Positions 22,640-33,320 of a DNA stretch of 64,000 bases are shown in pieces. The position numbers and the translations under genes are program-made. The notes under the pieces are model-generated. The model saw only the letters and a list, made by a program, of their open reading frames with translations, did no database searches and had not been told where the DNA came from. Numbering within the stretch: the first letter of the stretch is position 1; the number at the start of each line of letters is the position of its first letter. The DNA comes from Aselliscus stoliczkanus (lineage: Eukaryota > Chordata > Mammalia > Chiroptera > Hipposideridae). Location of the stretch: assembly GCA_033961575.1 (NCBI GenBank), contig CM066729.1:97033001-97097000 (forward strand). Reading direction: 5' to 3'.

Positions 22640-22743
22640 GGCCGGCCAAGTGGCGCGATGGTTAAGTGCTGGCTTGGGAAGCCAGCGGCCCCAGTTCAGT
22701 CCCACATGTGAGGGCCAGTGACACTGCCCTCAAAAAAAAAAAA
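22640..22743 (+). mobile_element. Complete short tRNA-derived SINE with 16-base TSD
   Basis: It starts 'gggccggccaagtggcgcga' with an A-box-like 'tggcgcgatgg'. A perfect 6-base stem 'gctggc/gccagc' encloses the loop 'ttgggaa', in the position of an anticodon arm. The B-box-like 'agttcagtccc' follows, then the signature 'gtgacactgccctc' and poly(A). The TSD 'aaaattctttatttag' is exact at 22624-22639 and 22744-22759, which points to a recent insertion. The anticodon position would read GGG, suggesting but not proving a tRNA-Pro-like ancestor. Confidence 0.96.
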
Positions 22744-22759
22744 AAAATTCTTTATTTAG

Positions 22760-25700
22760 TTGATAGCTATATGGCTAAATCAATGCATCTCACACAAAGT
22801 TTCAAGGGTGCATGTGTTATAAAATGTTGATACCGTTGAAATTTCAATAATAATTTTTAAGTGTATTTTATGTTATATGTTAATTTTTAAAAATATAATA
22901 TAGGTATGCTTTGGGGAATATGGATGTTTAATATAAACAATTTATATAAGATCTCAGTTCTTAAAATTGTTGATTATATGTCATAGCAATTAAAAAATAT
23001 TTCAAGTTTTTGTAAACTTAGAAATATAGTTGCATGCTTACATTTTAATGGCAACCTCATCATTAGAAATATTCCCACTATTACCATCAAAGAACAATTA
23101 ACTATTTATTCTTTAGCATAAGGGCATTGTAGTCCAGAGAATCCTCTCAAAGTATGGTCATTCCGTCACTGACATATGGATATTCCATCAAGTCACCTAG
23201 AATTAGTAAATGAACTGCTCATTATTCAAGCTGTCAAATTTGATCTAAACGTTATCTTTAAGACACAACATTTTCTGTTTTAAATCAAAGAAAGTAAATT
23301 ATGATGGCTGAATGTGTATATTTTTACTCTGACTATCATTTTTAAATAATTATTTTTCTTACCTGTAATTGTCTGCCTATACTGTCATTACCATATATCT
23401 TTTTCTTATATTCAGCCACCTGACATTACATATAATTTTTCCTTCACTGCCTGCCGTCATTGATAGATGTTTTTTATGGTTCCCTCTAGTCATAGAGGGT
23501 AGATTCACTTACTAATTCCATCAATGGGGTATAGCTGCCTGGAGCAATGTTTCAATATATAAGCTTGAAACCAGGTTCCAAGAAATAAAATACCTAATTA
23601 ATTCTATCAACATTTGAATTTATTTAAAAAGTAGGTATGATCCCCTTTACTTTGAGACTATAAATTAGATATAAAAACAGGCAAAAGGAGGAATGCCTCA
23701 AGTTATTTTTAAACTCAGCAATTTTTTATATAGAAATCTTATAAAGAAGTCTTAAACATTCATAGATGATGCTACCTGTCCTTTTTTTGTTCAGTTTTAT
23801 TCTGCCATTTTTAGTCATTCAGGTCAATTGGTTTATTTCTTCAAAACTAACAAATTATAAACAAAGTATGTGATTATTGTAGAAATTTGTTTTCTAGTTT
23901 TTCTTTGTATTCATATAGGAGATTAGAAAGAACAGCTAATGCCCCTAAACATGTTTAAAACATTCTCTAATACTTTAAAAGTTCTACAGTTTCTTTCCAA
24001 TTCTGTATATCTTAATGGGTAGGAAGTTCATCATTATTATTTCAAAAAAATTAATTGGACCTAGCAAACCAACATTTGTTTATATTACTTATGAAAATAA
24101 AAATCAAAACCAAAATAGCATTATTTCCCCTCTGCAATATTTAACTGCATGAGATAAAAATTAATTTAAATAATTATAGAAGATACTGGAAAATAATAGT
24201 TTGTGTACTTATTATTAAGTAGTCACCCTACTAGGAATTATTCCTATGGTCCCCTTACAAATAAAAAGACCCTAAACTGACTTATTAGTAAATATACAAG
24301 TCAGTGATTCAGCTGAGTTCTTCCCCCTCTTCCACACACACCCACAAAAAACTCAGTTCCCATCCTATGAGAATTATCATTTTATTAATGTGTCCAATAA
24401 TAATTCTAAGAACCTCAAAGGACATGGCAGGATCAGGTGTTGAGAATACTCTAGTGGACACATCATTACTAATAAAGCTCCGTCAGTGCCTTCCTGGTTT
24501 TGAGACACATCATTTAACTCATCCTCAAGCTTCTTAAAACATAGGTCTTCACCTAAAAAATCTTTAGGTTACCAATCTACTTTGCCATTCTCCAATATCT
24601 GAGTATTGGAAATAAAAGCTCTTATTTCCAGAAAAGAAATACATAGGATCTTCCTGTTGCAGCCAGTCATGCATTTCTTGGTGATATTGTGTAGCGTTCT
24701 AGTATATCCTGCTACTATGGAATACAAATACTGAGTATTCTATTGAAGATACTTGTGCTTTCAACTAAATAATATTTTGAAAGAAGAGGACATGGAGATG
24801 GTAAGGGAACTGTAGGAAGAAGAGTCAAAAGACTCTTGACTGCTTAAGAAAGGTGATCTACTCATGGATCAAATCATTCTGCCTCTCTTCTGTCTTGCTA
24901 ATTTCAAGAACTATAAAATAAATAAATAAAATAAATGAATAAATAAATAAATAAATAGGAGTCCATGGTATAATTTCATAACATATGTATTCATTTTGTC
25001 ATACAGAATCTATTTAAAAATGTAGATTTCTCCAATCCTTACTCTATAGAATGAGATGTTGTGCCTCTTTTAATATTAACTAAGGCAAAGTTATCTTTCA
25101 TCTAGTAATCAATGAAGTAATTGTTTTGTTAACTGTTTTACATATACAATGCCATCCCTTGTATATTGGGTGGAAAGTTTGTTTCCTGTGATCTTCATAT
25201 TTCTTGTCTCTTGGCTTCCAGAGATTAAGCTTCAAACATTATATAGTGCACATCTTTTGTAGCATTTAAAAATTGGAGATATTTCTCCTTATTCCAAAGA
25301 AGAAGGTAAGGAAGCCTACTTAAACCAATTTTGCATATAAAATTCAGAGTTAGTCATGGGATATCTATTGATTATTTATTTTCACTATATGACTTGTGTG
25401 AAGGTGTTAACCAGCTCTTTTATGTGTATTTGGGGAACTTCTACATTTTATTTTATTTAGCAATTCTGCATTAGAAAGGGGAAACTGATTGCACTTTAAG
25501 TATATTTTTACTTCATTATTATGAGTTAAAATTCCTATTTGTGCCTTGTAATATAAATAGTATAATAATTTATATTAAGCCTTCTAAAATCCTACCACAT
25601 TATAAAATGTAACTTTTTTATAGTCAACCCAGCCTTAAATTATCAAATAGATAAAAAGTGTCTTCTATGCCCGCCACTGAAATGTATTTTTCTATAAATA

Positions 25701-26056
25701 TTTATTGAACACTTTAATCCAGATGATGTTCTGGGGTCTGGAAAAGCAACAATGAAGAGAACATAATTCCCTTAGTTAATTAATTGTGCTTATATACACT
25801 CATAGGAAACAGTATAATTTCATTGTTTTAATATTGCACAAAATCCTAGATCCCCAAATGATGGAATCCCTCTTATTGAAGTTTTAGTATATATATATAT
25901 AAAATTCTATATCTTATATGTCATGTTTATACTACTAACAATCATCTTGTACTTTTGGATTTCACTAGTTTTAAAATGAAATTAGAGGAGGACATGCTAT
26001 AGTACAACATATAGAAATCTGTGGGGACAATCACATTTAGCCTACTATATTTGTAT
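22760..26056. other. Long AT-rich tract with little that is recognisable
   Basis: No gene or RNA seen. Bases 25690-25775 ('aaatatttattgaacacttta...gatgttctggggtctgg') resemble an ancient LINE of L2 type, at low confidence. The 77-codon frame at 24304 is unremarkable. Confidence 0.45.
24913..24957. repeat. (AAAT)n microsatellite
   Basis: About eleven AAAT-type units with small interruptions, seen directly. Confidence 0.92.
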
Positions 26057-26069
26057 AATATGTTTATAT

Positions 26070-27227
26070 ATATATATATATTTCTGTTTATATTGCTCGT
26101 TTATTCAGTTCTTTAGATTCCACATATAAGTGAGATCATATGGTATTTGTCTATCTCTGACTGATTTATTTCACTTAACATAATGTTCTCTAAGTACATC
26201 CATATCATTGCAAATGGTACGATTTATTTCTTTTTTATAGCTGCATAATACTCTGTTGTGTAAATGTACCACAGTTTCTTAATCCAGTCATCTACCGATG
26301 GACATTTGGATTGTTTCCAAGTCTTGGCTATTGTAAATAGTGCTGCAATGAACATAGGGGTGCATATATTTTTTTTCTAATTAGTATCTTGGGTTTTTCA
26401 GGATAAATGCCTAGGAATGGAATTGCTGGGTCAAAAAGTAGTTCCTTTTCCAGTTTTTTGAGATACCTCCATACTGACTTCCATAGTGGCTGCACCAATC
26501 TACAATCCCACCAACAGTGCAACAGGGTTCCCTTTTCCCCACAGCCCTGCCAGCACTTGTTGTTTGTTGATTTGTTGATGATAGCCATTCTGACCGGAGT
26601 GAGGTGATATCCCATTGTGGTGATATCCCATTGTGGTTTTTATTTGCATTTCCCTAATGACCAGAGAGGTTGAACATTTTTTCATATGCCTGTTGGCCAT
26701 CTGTATGTCCTCTTTAGAGAAATGTCTCTTCATATCCTTTGCCCATTTTTTAATTCAGTTGTTTGTTTTTTGGTGTTGAGTTCCATGAATGTTTTATAAA
26801 TTTTGGATATTAACTCCTTATCAGATATATCATTGACAAATATATTCTCCCATTCAGTAGGCTTCCTTTTTGTTTTATAGAAATAAATCCAGGTATATAC
26901 AGACAGTTAATCTATGACAATGGAAGCAAGAATTTACATTGGAGTAAAGATAGTCTATTCAATAAATGGTGCTGGGAAAATTGGACTGACACATGCAATA
27001 ACATGAAACTGGACCACCTCCTTACACCATATACAAGAACAAATTCAAAATGGATTAACGACTTAAATGTAAAACCTGAAACCATAAAACTCCTAAAAGA
27101 AAATATAGGGAGTAAATTTGTAGACATTACCCTGAGCAAAATTTTTACTGATACATTCCTGCGGGCAAGGGAGGTAAAAGAAAAAATGACCATATGGGAT
27201 TATATCAAAACTTTAAAGTTTTTTCAC
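26070..27227 (-). mobile_element. Antisense L1 with 5' inversion (twin priming) and 13-base TSD
   Basis: Bases about 26082-26878 are antisense L1: the end of ORF2 and a short 3' end. Bases about 26882-27227 are L1 ORF2 in sense orientation. The outer end of the inverted piece (ORF2 at '...cttttgcacaa') is next, in L1 consensus order, to the start of the antisense piece ('acaaaacaaaaagg'), with only about 20 bases missing. The TSD 'aatatgtttatat' is exact at 26057-26069 and 27228-27240. Together these are the marks of a single insertion made by twin priming. The 3' UTR is much shorter than in the 4.7-kb copy and the poly(A) tail has become (TA)n. Confidence 0.9.
26328..26735 (-). pseudogene. 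L1 ORF2 C-terminal fragment
   Basis: The minus-strand translation in two frames gives '[20 protein letters not shown]', then '[11 protein letters not shown]', '[20 protein letters not shown]', '[14 protein letters not shown]' and '[12 protein letters not shown]'. These are characteristic of the region after the reverse transcriptase in L1 ORF2. A short duplication near 26605-26635 ('gatatcccattgtggt' twice) and a frameshift break it. It is inactive. Confidence 0.92.
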
Positions 27228-27230
27228 AAT
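27003..27230 (+). pseudogene. L1 ORF2 fragment in the inverted segment
   Basis: It reads '[18 protein letters not shown]', '[17 protein letters not shown]', then 'WDYIKTLK', a well-known stretch in the C-terminal third of L1 ORF2. The frame stays open to about 27250, so the insertion is not very old. It is the 5' piece of the same L1 insertion, inverted relative to the rest. Confidence 0.92.
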
Positions 27231-27299
27231 ATGTTTATATTTTTGTATTAAATATAATAGTATATTCCCTTTTGATCTTATAATTAAAGCCCTATTGTA

Positions 27300-27470
27300 A
27301 TACATAATCCTATTCCCTGTATTACAAAACTGATGTTCAAAAACTTAAAGTCACTTTCCTAAAATCACATTGCTAGTAAGAGAAAATGGGCAGAATGAGG
27401 TTCTTATGTAGGTTTCTCTGGATCAATGTGTCTGTCCTTCCCACAATACTTTTCTACCCATTCCCTCATG
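27300..27470 (-). mobile_element. MIR-type SINE, antisense
   Basis: 'tgttcaaaaacttaaagtcactttcctaaaatcacattgctagtaag' follows the antisense MIR 3' layout ('...aagtcacttgcccaaggtcacacagctagtaag'). It separates the two L1 insertions and must be older than both. Confidence 0.7.
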
Positions 27471-27569
27471 GACAAAGCTGAGAAAAAGCTAAAAAGGTAG
27501 ATATTTTAGAACTGCAAATATTCTATTGAGCCCGATTTATCAAGTTATTGTGAACAGAGACATAAAGAG

Positions 27570-28745
27570 AAATGAAAAGTTTCTGCACAAGTAAGAAATA
27601 ATCAACAAAATGAAAAGACAACTTATAAAATTGGAGAAAATATATGCAAATCATATATCTGGTAAGGGGTAATTTCCAAAATATATAAAGAACTCACACA
27701 ACTCAATAGCAAAAAAAAAAAAAGTCAAACAATCAGGTTAAAAAATGGGTGGAAGAATTGAATAGATGTTTTTTTTCCAAAGAAGACATACAAGTGACCA
27801 ATAGGTACGTGACAAGATTCCCAACATTACTAATCATCAGGGAAATCCAAATTGAAACTACAATGAGCCATTGCTTCTCATCTGTTAAAATGACTATCAT
27901 CAAAAAGACAAGAGATAACAAATGTTAGGGAGGATGTGGAGCAAATGAAACCCCTGTGGACTGTTGGTGGGAATGTAAATTGGTGCAACCACTATGGAAA
28001 ATAGTATGGAGATCCTTTAGAATATTAAAAATGGAACTACCTTATGATTCAGCAATTTCAATTCTGGGTATCTATTCAAAGAAAATGAAATCAGGATCTT
28101 GAAGAGATATCCGCACTCACATGTTCATTGCAGCATTATTCACAATAGCAAAGACATGGAAACAACCTAAGTGCTTGTCAACAGATAAATTGATAAATAG
28201 GATATGTATATAAATATTATATATGTGTGATATATATAATATAATAATAATAATTATATATATATAATTATTATTATTCAGCCATGTCAAAAATGAAAAT
28301 CCTGCCATTTGCAGCCACAAGGATAGGACTAGAGGTCATAATGCTATGTGAAATAAGTCAAACAGAGAAAGAAAAACATATATATGGAATCTAAAAAAAA
28401 TAAAATTCATACAAACAGAGAGTAGAGTGGTGGTTGCTAGGGGCTAGGGTCTGAAGGAAATGGGGAGATATTGGTCAAAGGATACAAACTTTCAGTTATA
28501 AGATGAGTAATCTAGGGGGATCTAATGTACAGAGCTGTGATTATAGTTAATTATGCTGTTTATATCCTTGAAAATTGCTAAGAGGGTGTATCTTACATGT
28601 TTTCACCACAAAAAATGTTAATCAATTTTTTTTTGAGATAATGGAGTAATTTTGTACTATATGTATATCAAGGCAACATGTTGTATACCTTAAAACTATA
28701 CAATATTGTATGTCAATTATATTTCAATACAGCTGGAAAAAACAA
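27570..28745 (+). mobile_element. Older L1, sense: end of ORF2 and 3' UTR
   Basis: It begins at ORF2 'aatgaaaagtttctgcac' and runs through 'tccaaagaagacataca', 'ggaggatgtggagcaaatga', 'ggactgttggtgggaatgtaaa' and 'ttcattgcagcattattcac'. A 3' UTR containing 'ggtggttgctaggggctagg' and 'tcttacatgttttcacca' follows, ending near an A-rich tail at about 28738. The frame is heavily broken. A TA/TAA microsatellite (28203-28277) has expanded at the place of the usual 'WYIYTMEYY' codons. It is clearly more diverged than the adjacent twin-primed copy. Confidence 0.92.
28203..28277. repeat. (TA)n/(TAA)n microsatellite inside the L1
   Basis: 'atatataatataataataataattatatatatataattattattatt' with mirror symmetry around the centre. 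It grew from the AT-rich codons of L1 ORF2. Confidence 0.85.
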
Positions 28746-28843
28746 ACAAAAATAATAATATTCACCAATTTAGATTCTCAGGTAATAAGACAATGCAGGT
28801 GAGTAAATTCACCAAGTAATCAAATATGTTATTTGAGTCAAAA

Positions 28844-28892
<49 letters not shown>

Positions 28893-28994
28893 CATTATTG
28901 TTTCTATTTTAAGAATTTGTATAAAAATTTGTTCTATGCTTTCATGCTGAAGTATAAAAGTGGACTATCATGTGTCTAATTTAACTTTTAAATT
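28746..28994. repeat. Spacer with a long (TA)n microsatellite
   Basis: An uninterrupted TA run at about 28846-28890, with AT-rich sequence on both sides. Nothing else is recognised. Confidence 0.85.
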
Positions 28995-29615
28995 GTGGAT
29001 TTAAAAACATCACAGTGATAGCATTCATTTTTTAAATTGCTGCTATAATACATTACTACCATACAAATTATTTTAGTCCTGTAGTTCAGAAGCCTGACAT
29101 GGGTCTCACTGGGGCAAAAATCAAGGTGTCAGAAGGGCTTTCTTCATTTTAGAGACTCTAGAGGAGAATCCGCTTCCTTGCCTTTTCTAGCTTCTCGAGG
29201 GGCCCACCTGCATTTCATGGCTCATAAGCGTCCTCCCTTCATCTCCAAAACCAGTAATGTTGAATTTCTCTCTCACACTGCCAACTCATCTGGTTGCCAT
29301 TCTTCAGCAGTCACATCCTCTGACTCAGATTTCACTTCAGAAAAGTTCTCTCCTTTCAAGGACTCATGGGATTAGGTTGGGCTCACTATAATAAATAATT
29401 ATACATTTATTATTAATATAATTATATAATTATATTTTAGGGCCATCCAGGATATAATCCAGGATAATATCCCTATATCAAGCTCTTTAACCTTAGTCAT
29501 AGAACTTCAATCACCTTTTTTTAAGTCCAGTAACATATACATCATTTTTAGCGATTAGGATGTGAAAACTTTGCAGGAAGGCAGTGGTCATTATTCTGTC
29601 AATCAAAGTTATCAT
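28995..29615 (+). mobile_element. Ancient LTR-like interspersed repeat
   Basis: The order 'tgctgctataatacattactacca', 'cagaagcctgacatgggtctcactggg', 'atcaaggtgtcagaaggg', 'gactctagaggagaatccg', 'ataatccaggataatatccctat' and 'gcgattaggatgtgaaaactttg...cattattctg' is a widely dispersed mammalian repeat, which I place with old LTR-type elements. An AT-rich stretch at 29388-29440 is inserted in it. The 65-codon frame is incidental. Confidence 0.6.
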
Positions 29616-30679
29616 CAATTAATGTTCTGTTTTGTAAATACTGATGCCTTCCTGGAATATTGGAATAGCTTAGATTCTGGTTTTCTATTGGTTACCTACA
29701 ATGAAAGACCTTTCCAATCAATGCCAAACCCTTATTATTAGGTGTCCGAGAGTTGTTAGGCATAGCTGCCATATTCCAGAAGATAATTGTTGTAACCACT
29801 AATCCTTCTTCCTGAGGGCTGTATATTTTTATAACCCTCTTCCTGAACATTGCAGAATATTACAACATAGATCTAAGTATAGCTGTAAGAGAGAACTCTA
29901 AAACAAAAGGATTACGTAAAATGAATTTATGATCAAGATGAGATTTTAAACTTCCTTTCCTCATGCATTTTGATATCATGGACTTCAAGCTCTTTATTTA
30001 ATAAATTTTACACTAAGAAATAACACAAAATTATTTGGAAAATTTTTTTATGTTTCTGAAAATATAAAGGTCCAAAGCTGCTGGGATCTTTTTGGATGCT
30101 GTGCAAGGAAAAGAGGAATTGGCAGAAGTTGGAGAGGGGATGCTCAGGAGAAAACAGATTAACAGTCCAGGATGGAAGCCTGGAAATCAAAGAAAAAATT
30201 AAATAGGGAAAGTAAGTCTTGAGGATGTGATAGGTTACATCACTTTCTTATCTGAGGTATCAAGAGAAAGATAGAGTGATTTTATTTAGGAGACAGATTG
30301 CAAAGGAAAAGACAAAAGAATGAAAATAGTAGACATACCAAACTAGCATGATGAATAGGAAGAACAGATACCAGCTGGCCAGAAACAGGAATGTAAATAT
30401 GATGTAATGACAGGTACTGATGTGTTTGACCTCATGCCTGAATATACAAGGCCTAGTTAAGAGATGCATGTGGAAGGATTTAGGTAGACAGAGCCATGCT
30501 AGACTGGGGGAAACTGGGTGATGTCAACCACGCTACAGGGCAAATGCAAGAATGGAAGTGAGGTTGTAGTCAGTAGATCAATAGGTTCAGCCCAGAGTAT
30601 GGCAAATGTAGAAACCTAAAGAGGCATGCATGCATGTACATATGTAGGGAAATCATTCATAATTTTGAATAAGGCAGTG
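29616..30679. other. No recognisable feature
   Basis: Unique-looking. Minus-strand frames of 60 and 69 codons have no family resemblance. Confidence 0.45.
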
Positions 30680-31260
30680 AGGGATTGCTCACTGAGAAGA
30701 TAATATTTAAAGAGTATAGGTTAGGAACACAGAACCATCTGGAGAAAGGCTTTTCAGGAGTGAAGAGCAACTCTAAATGCCCAGGGAAGAGATCATGGTT
30801 GATGTGTTCTAGAAACAGCAAGGGGTCCAGAGTGGATAAAGAAAATATGGACGGAGGAGAACAATATGAGGCCATTGAAGTCTGGCATTCTGGACATGTA
30901 AGAGCCTTTGTGACTTTAGCTTTTACTCTACATGATATAGGAAGCATTGGAGGGCTTTGATCAAAGGACACCATAACCTCATTGATATATTAAAAAGAAC
31001 ATGCTCTGTCTTAACATAAACCAGCATGGGGGGAGAACAAGAAAGGAAAAGGGAGAGCAGTTAGGAAGTTATTGCAATAAACCAGGTGAGAGATGATTTT
31101 GCTTTGAACAGAAGTGGCTAAGTGGAGTTGGCGATAAATGGCTGGACTGTGGAGATACGTTGAAGAGGAAATGTACTAAATTTGATTATAGATTTAATGT
31201 AGGCTTTGAAAGAAAGAGAAATCAAGGATCGCCCAAGATCATCAAAAAATTACAACATTG
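30680..31260 (+). mobile_element. Ancient mammalian repeat, family uncertain
   Basis: 'agcattggagggctttgatcaaagga', a '...agaacatgctctg' block and 'gcagttaggaagttattgcaataaaccaggtgagagatgat' match, in order, a common dispersed mammalian repeat that I recall only by sequence pattern (possibly a LINE of L2 type). Overlapping open frames on both strands (91 and 105 codons) are not genes. Confidence 0.5.
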
Positions 31261-31529
31261 ATCCATTTTCTTGGCTGCTAAATTTTTATCAAGTGGACCC
31301 GTGTATTTTTGTTGAAAGCAAATATCAACTCTGAACCCCATTAATAGCTGAATAAAAGCAAGTGAGGTGCTTGCCTAACAGGATTCTGTGGGTTTGGGGA
31401 GAGTGCAAGCTAACTGTTTATCTGGAGAACATCTAGAATTTGTCTGAAACTGGAATGACAGTTAAACATTTTATAAAATAACAAAAGAACAAATGTTGTT
31501 GGTTTAAAAATTTAAAAAGTGGGAATGAT

Positions 31530-31913
31530 GTAGGGTACTATCTTTGTCAGTTCAAGGTGCTAAAACAAAATGCCATAGAGTAGGGGGCTCAAACAACAAA
31601 CCTTTTTTTCTTACAGTTTTTAAAGCTCAGGAGTACAAGACCATGGTGTCTCTTCCTAGTTTGCAGGCAGTCATCTTCTCATTATATTTTCACATGGTCT
31701 TTTCTTGGTGCATAAGTGCCTATGGAAAGAGAAAGAGCAAGATAACAGGTTTCTTCCTCTTTTTATAAGAGCATCAGTCCCATTATGAAGGCCCCAAAGT
31801 CATGACCTAAGCTGACCCTAACTGCCTCCATAGTCCCCACCTCCAAATACTATCACACTGGGGACTAGGACTTCAATATATGTGGTTGGGGGACCACAAT
31901 TGAGTTCATGGCA
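31530..31913 (+). mobile_element. MaLR-type LTR (MLT1/MST-like), first of a tandem pair
   Basis: It shows the MaLR LTR order: 'gctaaaacaaaatgccatagagtagggggctcaaacaacaa', 'cttacagttttt', 'ataagagcatcagtccca', 'ctccaaatactatcacactgggga', 'aggacttcaatatatg' and a 'ggaccacaattgag...catggca' end. It belongs to an extinct endogenous retrovirus-like class (ERVL-MaLR). No internal region adjoins it, so it is a solo LTR or one of a pair. Confidence 0.8.
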
Positions 31914-32277
31914 GGATGCTGTAACACAATATCATAAACTGGGTGGCTTAAGCAACAAATGCTAATTTCTCACAGTCATGGAGGCTGGAAAGGCCAAGAC
32001 TACAGTACCATCTTATTTGGTTCCTGGTGAGAGTATTCTTCCTGTCTTGCAGGCTGCCACTTCTCTCTGTCTCCACACATGGAGGAGAGAAAGAGAGCTA
32101 TTATATGATCTATCTTCCTTTTCTTACAGGATACTAATTCCATTATAGAGGCCCCACCCTCATGACATCATCTAAGCCTAATCATCACCAAAGGCCTCAC
32201 CTGCAAATACTATCACATAGGGTATTAGGACTTCAATATAGGTATTTCGTTGGGACACCAACATACAGTCCATGGCA
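31914..32277 (+). mobile_element. MaLR-type LTR, second of a tandem pair
   Basis: It repeats the order of the preceding LTR: 'ctgtaacacaatatcataaactgggtggcttaagcaacaaat', 'ctcacagtcatggaggctgg', 'aggatactaattccattatagaggcccca', 'caaatactatcacatagggtatta', 'aggacttcaatatagg' and 'cagtccatggca'. Both copies end in 'catggca' and abut directly. They clearly differ from each other, so this is either a recombined provirus without interior or two related insertions. Confidence 0.8.
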
Positions 32278-32639
32278 GGGACTCCAAGAATCTCTGAGAT
32301 ATAATGTTTAAAGAGGGTGGATAGTGTTAGTTCAACTTGAGACAAGAGAAAAAAAAAATTGTTTACTCTTTGCATGTTGAATTTGAAATGGCAACCCAGG
32401 AGATTTAGACATTTCTTTTCCTTACCACTCACCTCTCATTTCTCCTTGTCCACCCCTTAGAATTACAATTCTATGTGGTTCATTTTGATGTATGTTTTAG
32501 ATCAGTGAGATATTAGCTTTTTAATCTTGACAAAGGTAAAAGAATAACCTGTGTAATATATAGGAGCTGTCTTATGTTACATTTATAGAATTGCAAGTTA
32601 AGCCTGGCTATATGACAAAGAATACCCGGGGGCAGGGTG
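32278..32639. other. No recognisable feature
   Basis: Unique-looking sequence with an 84-codon minus-strand frame that overlaps the LTR end and is not gene-like. Confidence 0.45.
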
Positions 32640-32876
32640 GGCGGTGCCAACAATATGTATACAAGTGGACACTTTGGTCAACATGGCTCAGGCAGTAGTT
32701 TGCCATAATCAGAAGTGTCTGGACACTGATGGTAACCACTTTGAGCACCTGTTGTAATTGCAGAAGTCAAACGTGACTTGTATTCATCTTTTGTTATGGA
32801 TATATATTGAGTATTACAATTTTAATACAGTTTTCCTTTCTTAAAATGCATATACATTTTTTTGGCACCCTCTATG
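32640..32876 (+). mobile_element. Non-autonomous mariner, form A, second copy
   Basis: The left end 'ggtgccaacaatatgtatac' is less intact than the right end 'tacatttttttggcaccctc'. It shares the internal deletion point and 3' end with the 22.15-kb copy and keeps the same transposase tail. A G-rich run, 'cccgggggcagggtgggc', sits just before the left repeat and replaces the expected TA flank. Confidence 0.92.
32704..32757 (+). pseudogene. Mariner transposase C-terminal tail, 17 codons plus stop
   Basis: It reads H-N-Q-K-C-L-D-T-D-G-N-H-F-E-H-L-L-stop, one residue different from the 22.2-kb copy (Thr for Ala). No catalytic region is present. Confidence 0.9.
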
Positions 32877-33124
32877 TAGAGAATGACAGGGGATGGGTCA
32901 ATAAAATTAAGTAGAGTTAAAGCACTTGTGTGAAAAGGCAAATATAGTACAAAGAATTTTATAACATTTATTCTGATCTCTCAGCATTTACTATATTTTA
33001 TGTATGTGTGCATGTATGTATGCTTAAAGGTGTTTTGTTTCTTTCATTAGAGAGGTTAAGTAGAAATTATAGATTAGGTATATAGGTTATATTAATCTAT
33101 ACTTAACCATTATGGAAGTTAAGT

Positions 33125-33320
33125 ATAGATTTTGGAGTCAGGATATGTAACTTTGAGTCTTAGCTACACATATTATTATGCTCATGGACAAATTATTTAA
33201 TTCCTGTGATTTTCTACCACTATGATGTCTACCTCAAACAATTGTAAAGTTTAAATTATATATATATTTAAAGCAGCAGTACATGCTAAGCACTCAAGTG
33301 TGACCCTATTTCCTTTTTTG
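33125..33320 (+). mobile_element. MIR SINE, sense
   Basis: 'ttttggagtcagg', 'tttgagtcttagcta', 'atggacaaattatttaattcctgtgattttc', 'gatgtctacctcaaacaattgtaaag' and 'catgctaagcactcaa' follow the sense MIR consensus order. A small (TA)n is inserted. Confidence 0.8.

Noticed and set aside
22640..22743. A functional tRNA gene, suggested by the A box, anticodon-like arm and B box
   Set aside because: The unit recurs many times with poly(A) tails and target-site duplications and lacks a closed acceptor stem, so it is a SINE head.
26870..28745. A single sense L1 split by an insertion at 27228-27569
   Set aside because: The gap contains an ancient MIR, and the first piece has its own 13-base target-site duplication shared with the antisense L1, which fits twin priming better.
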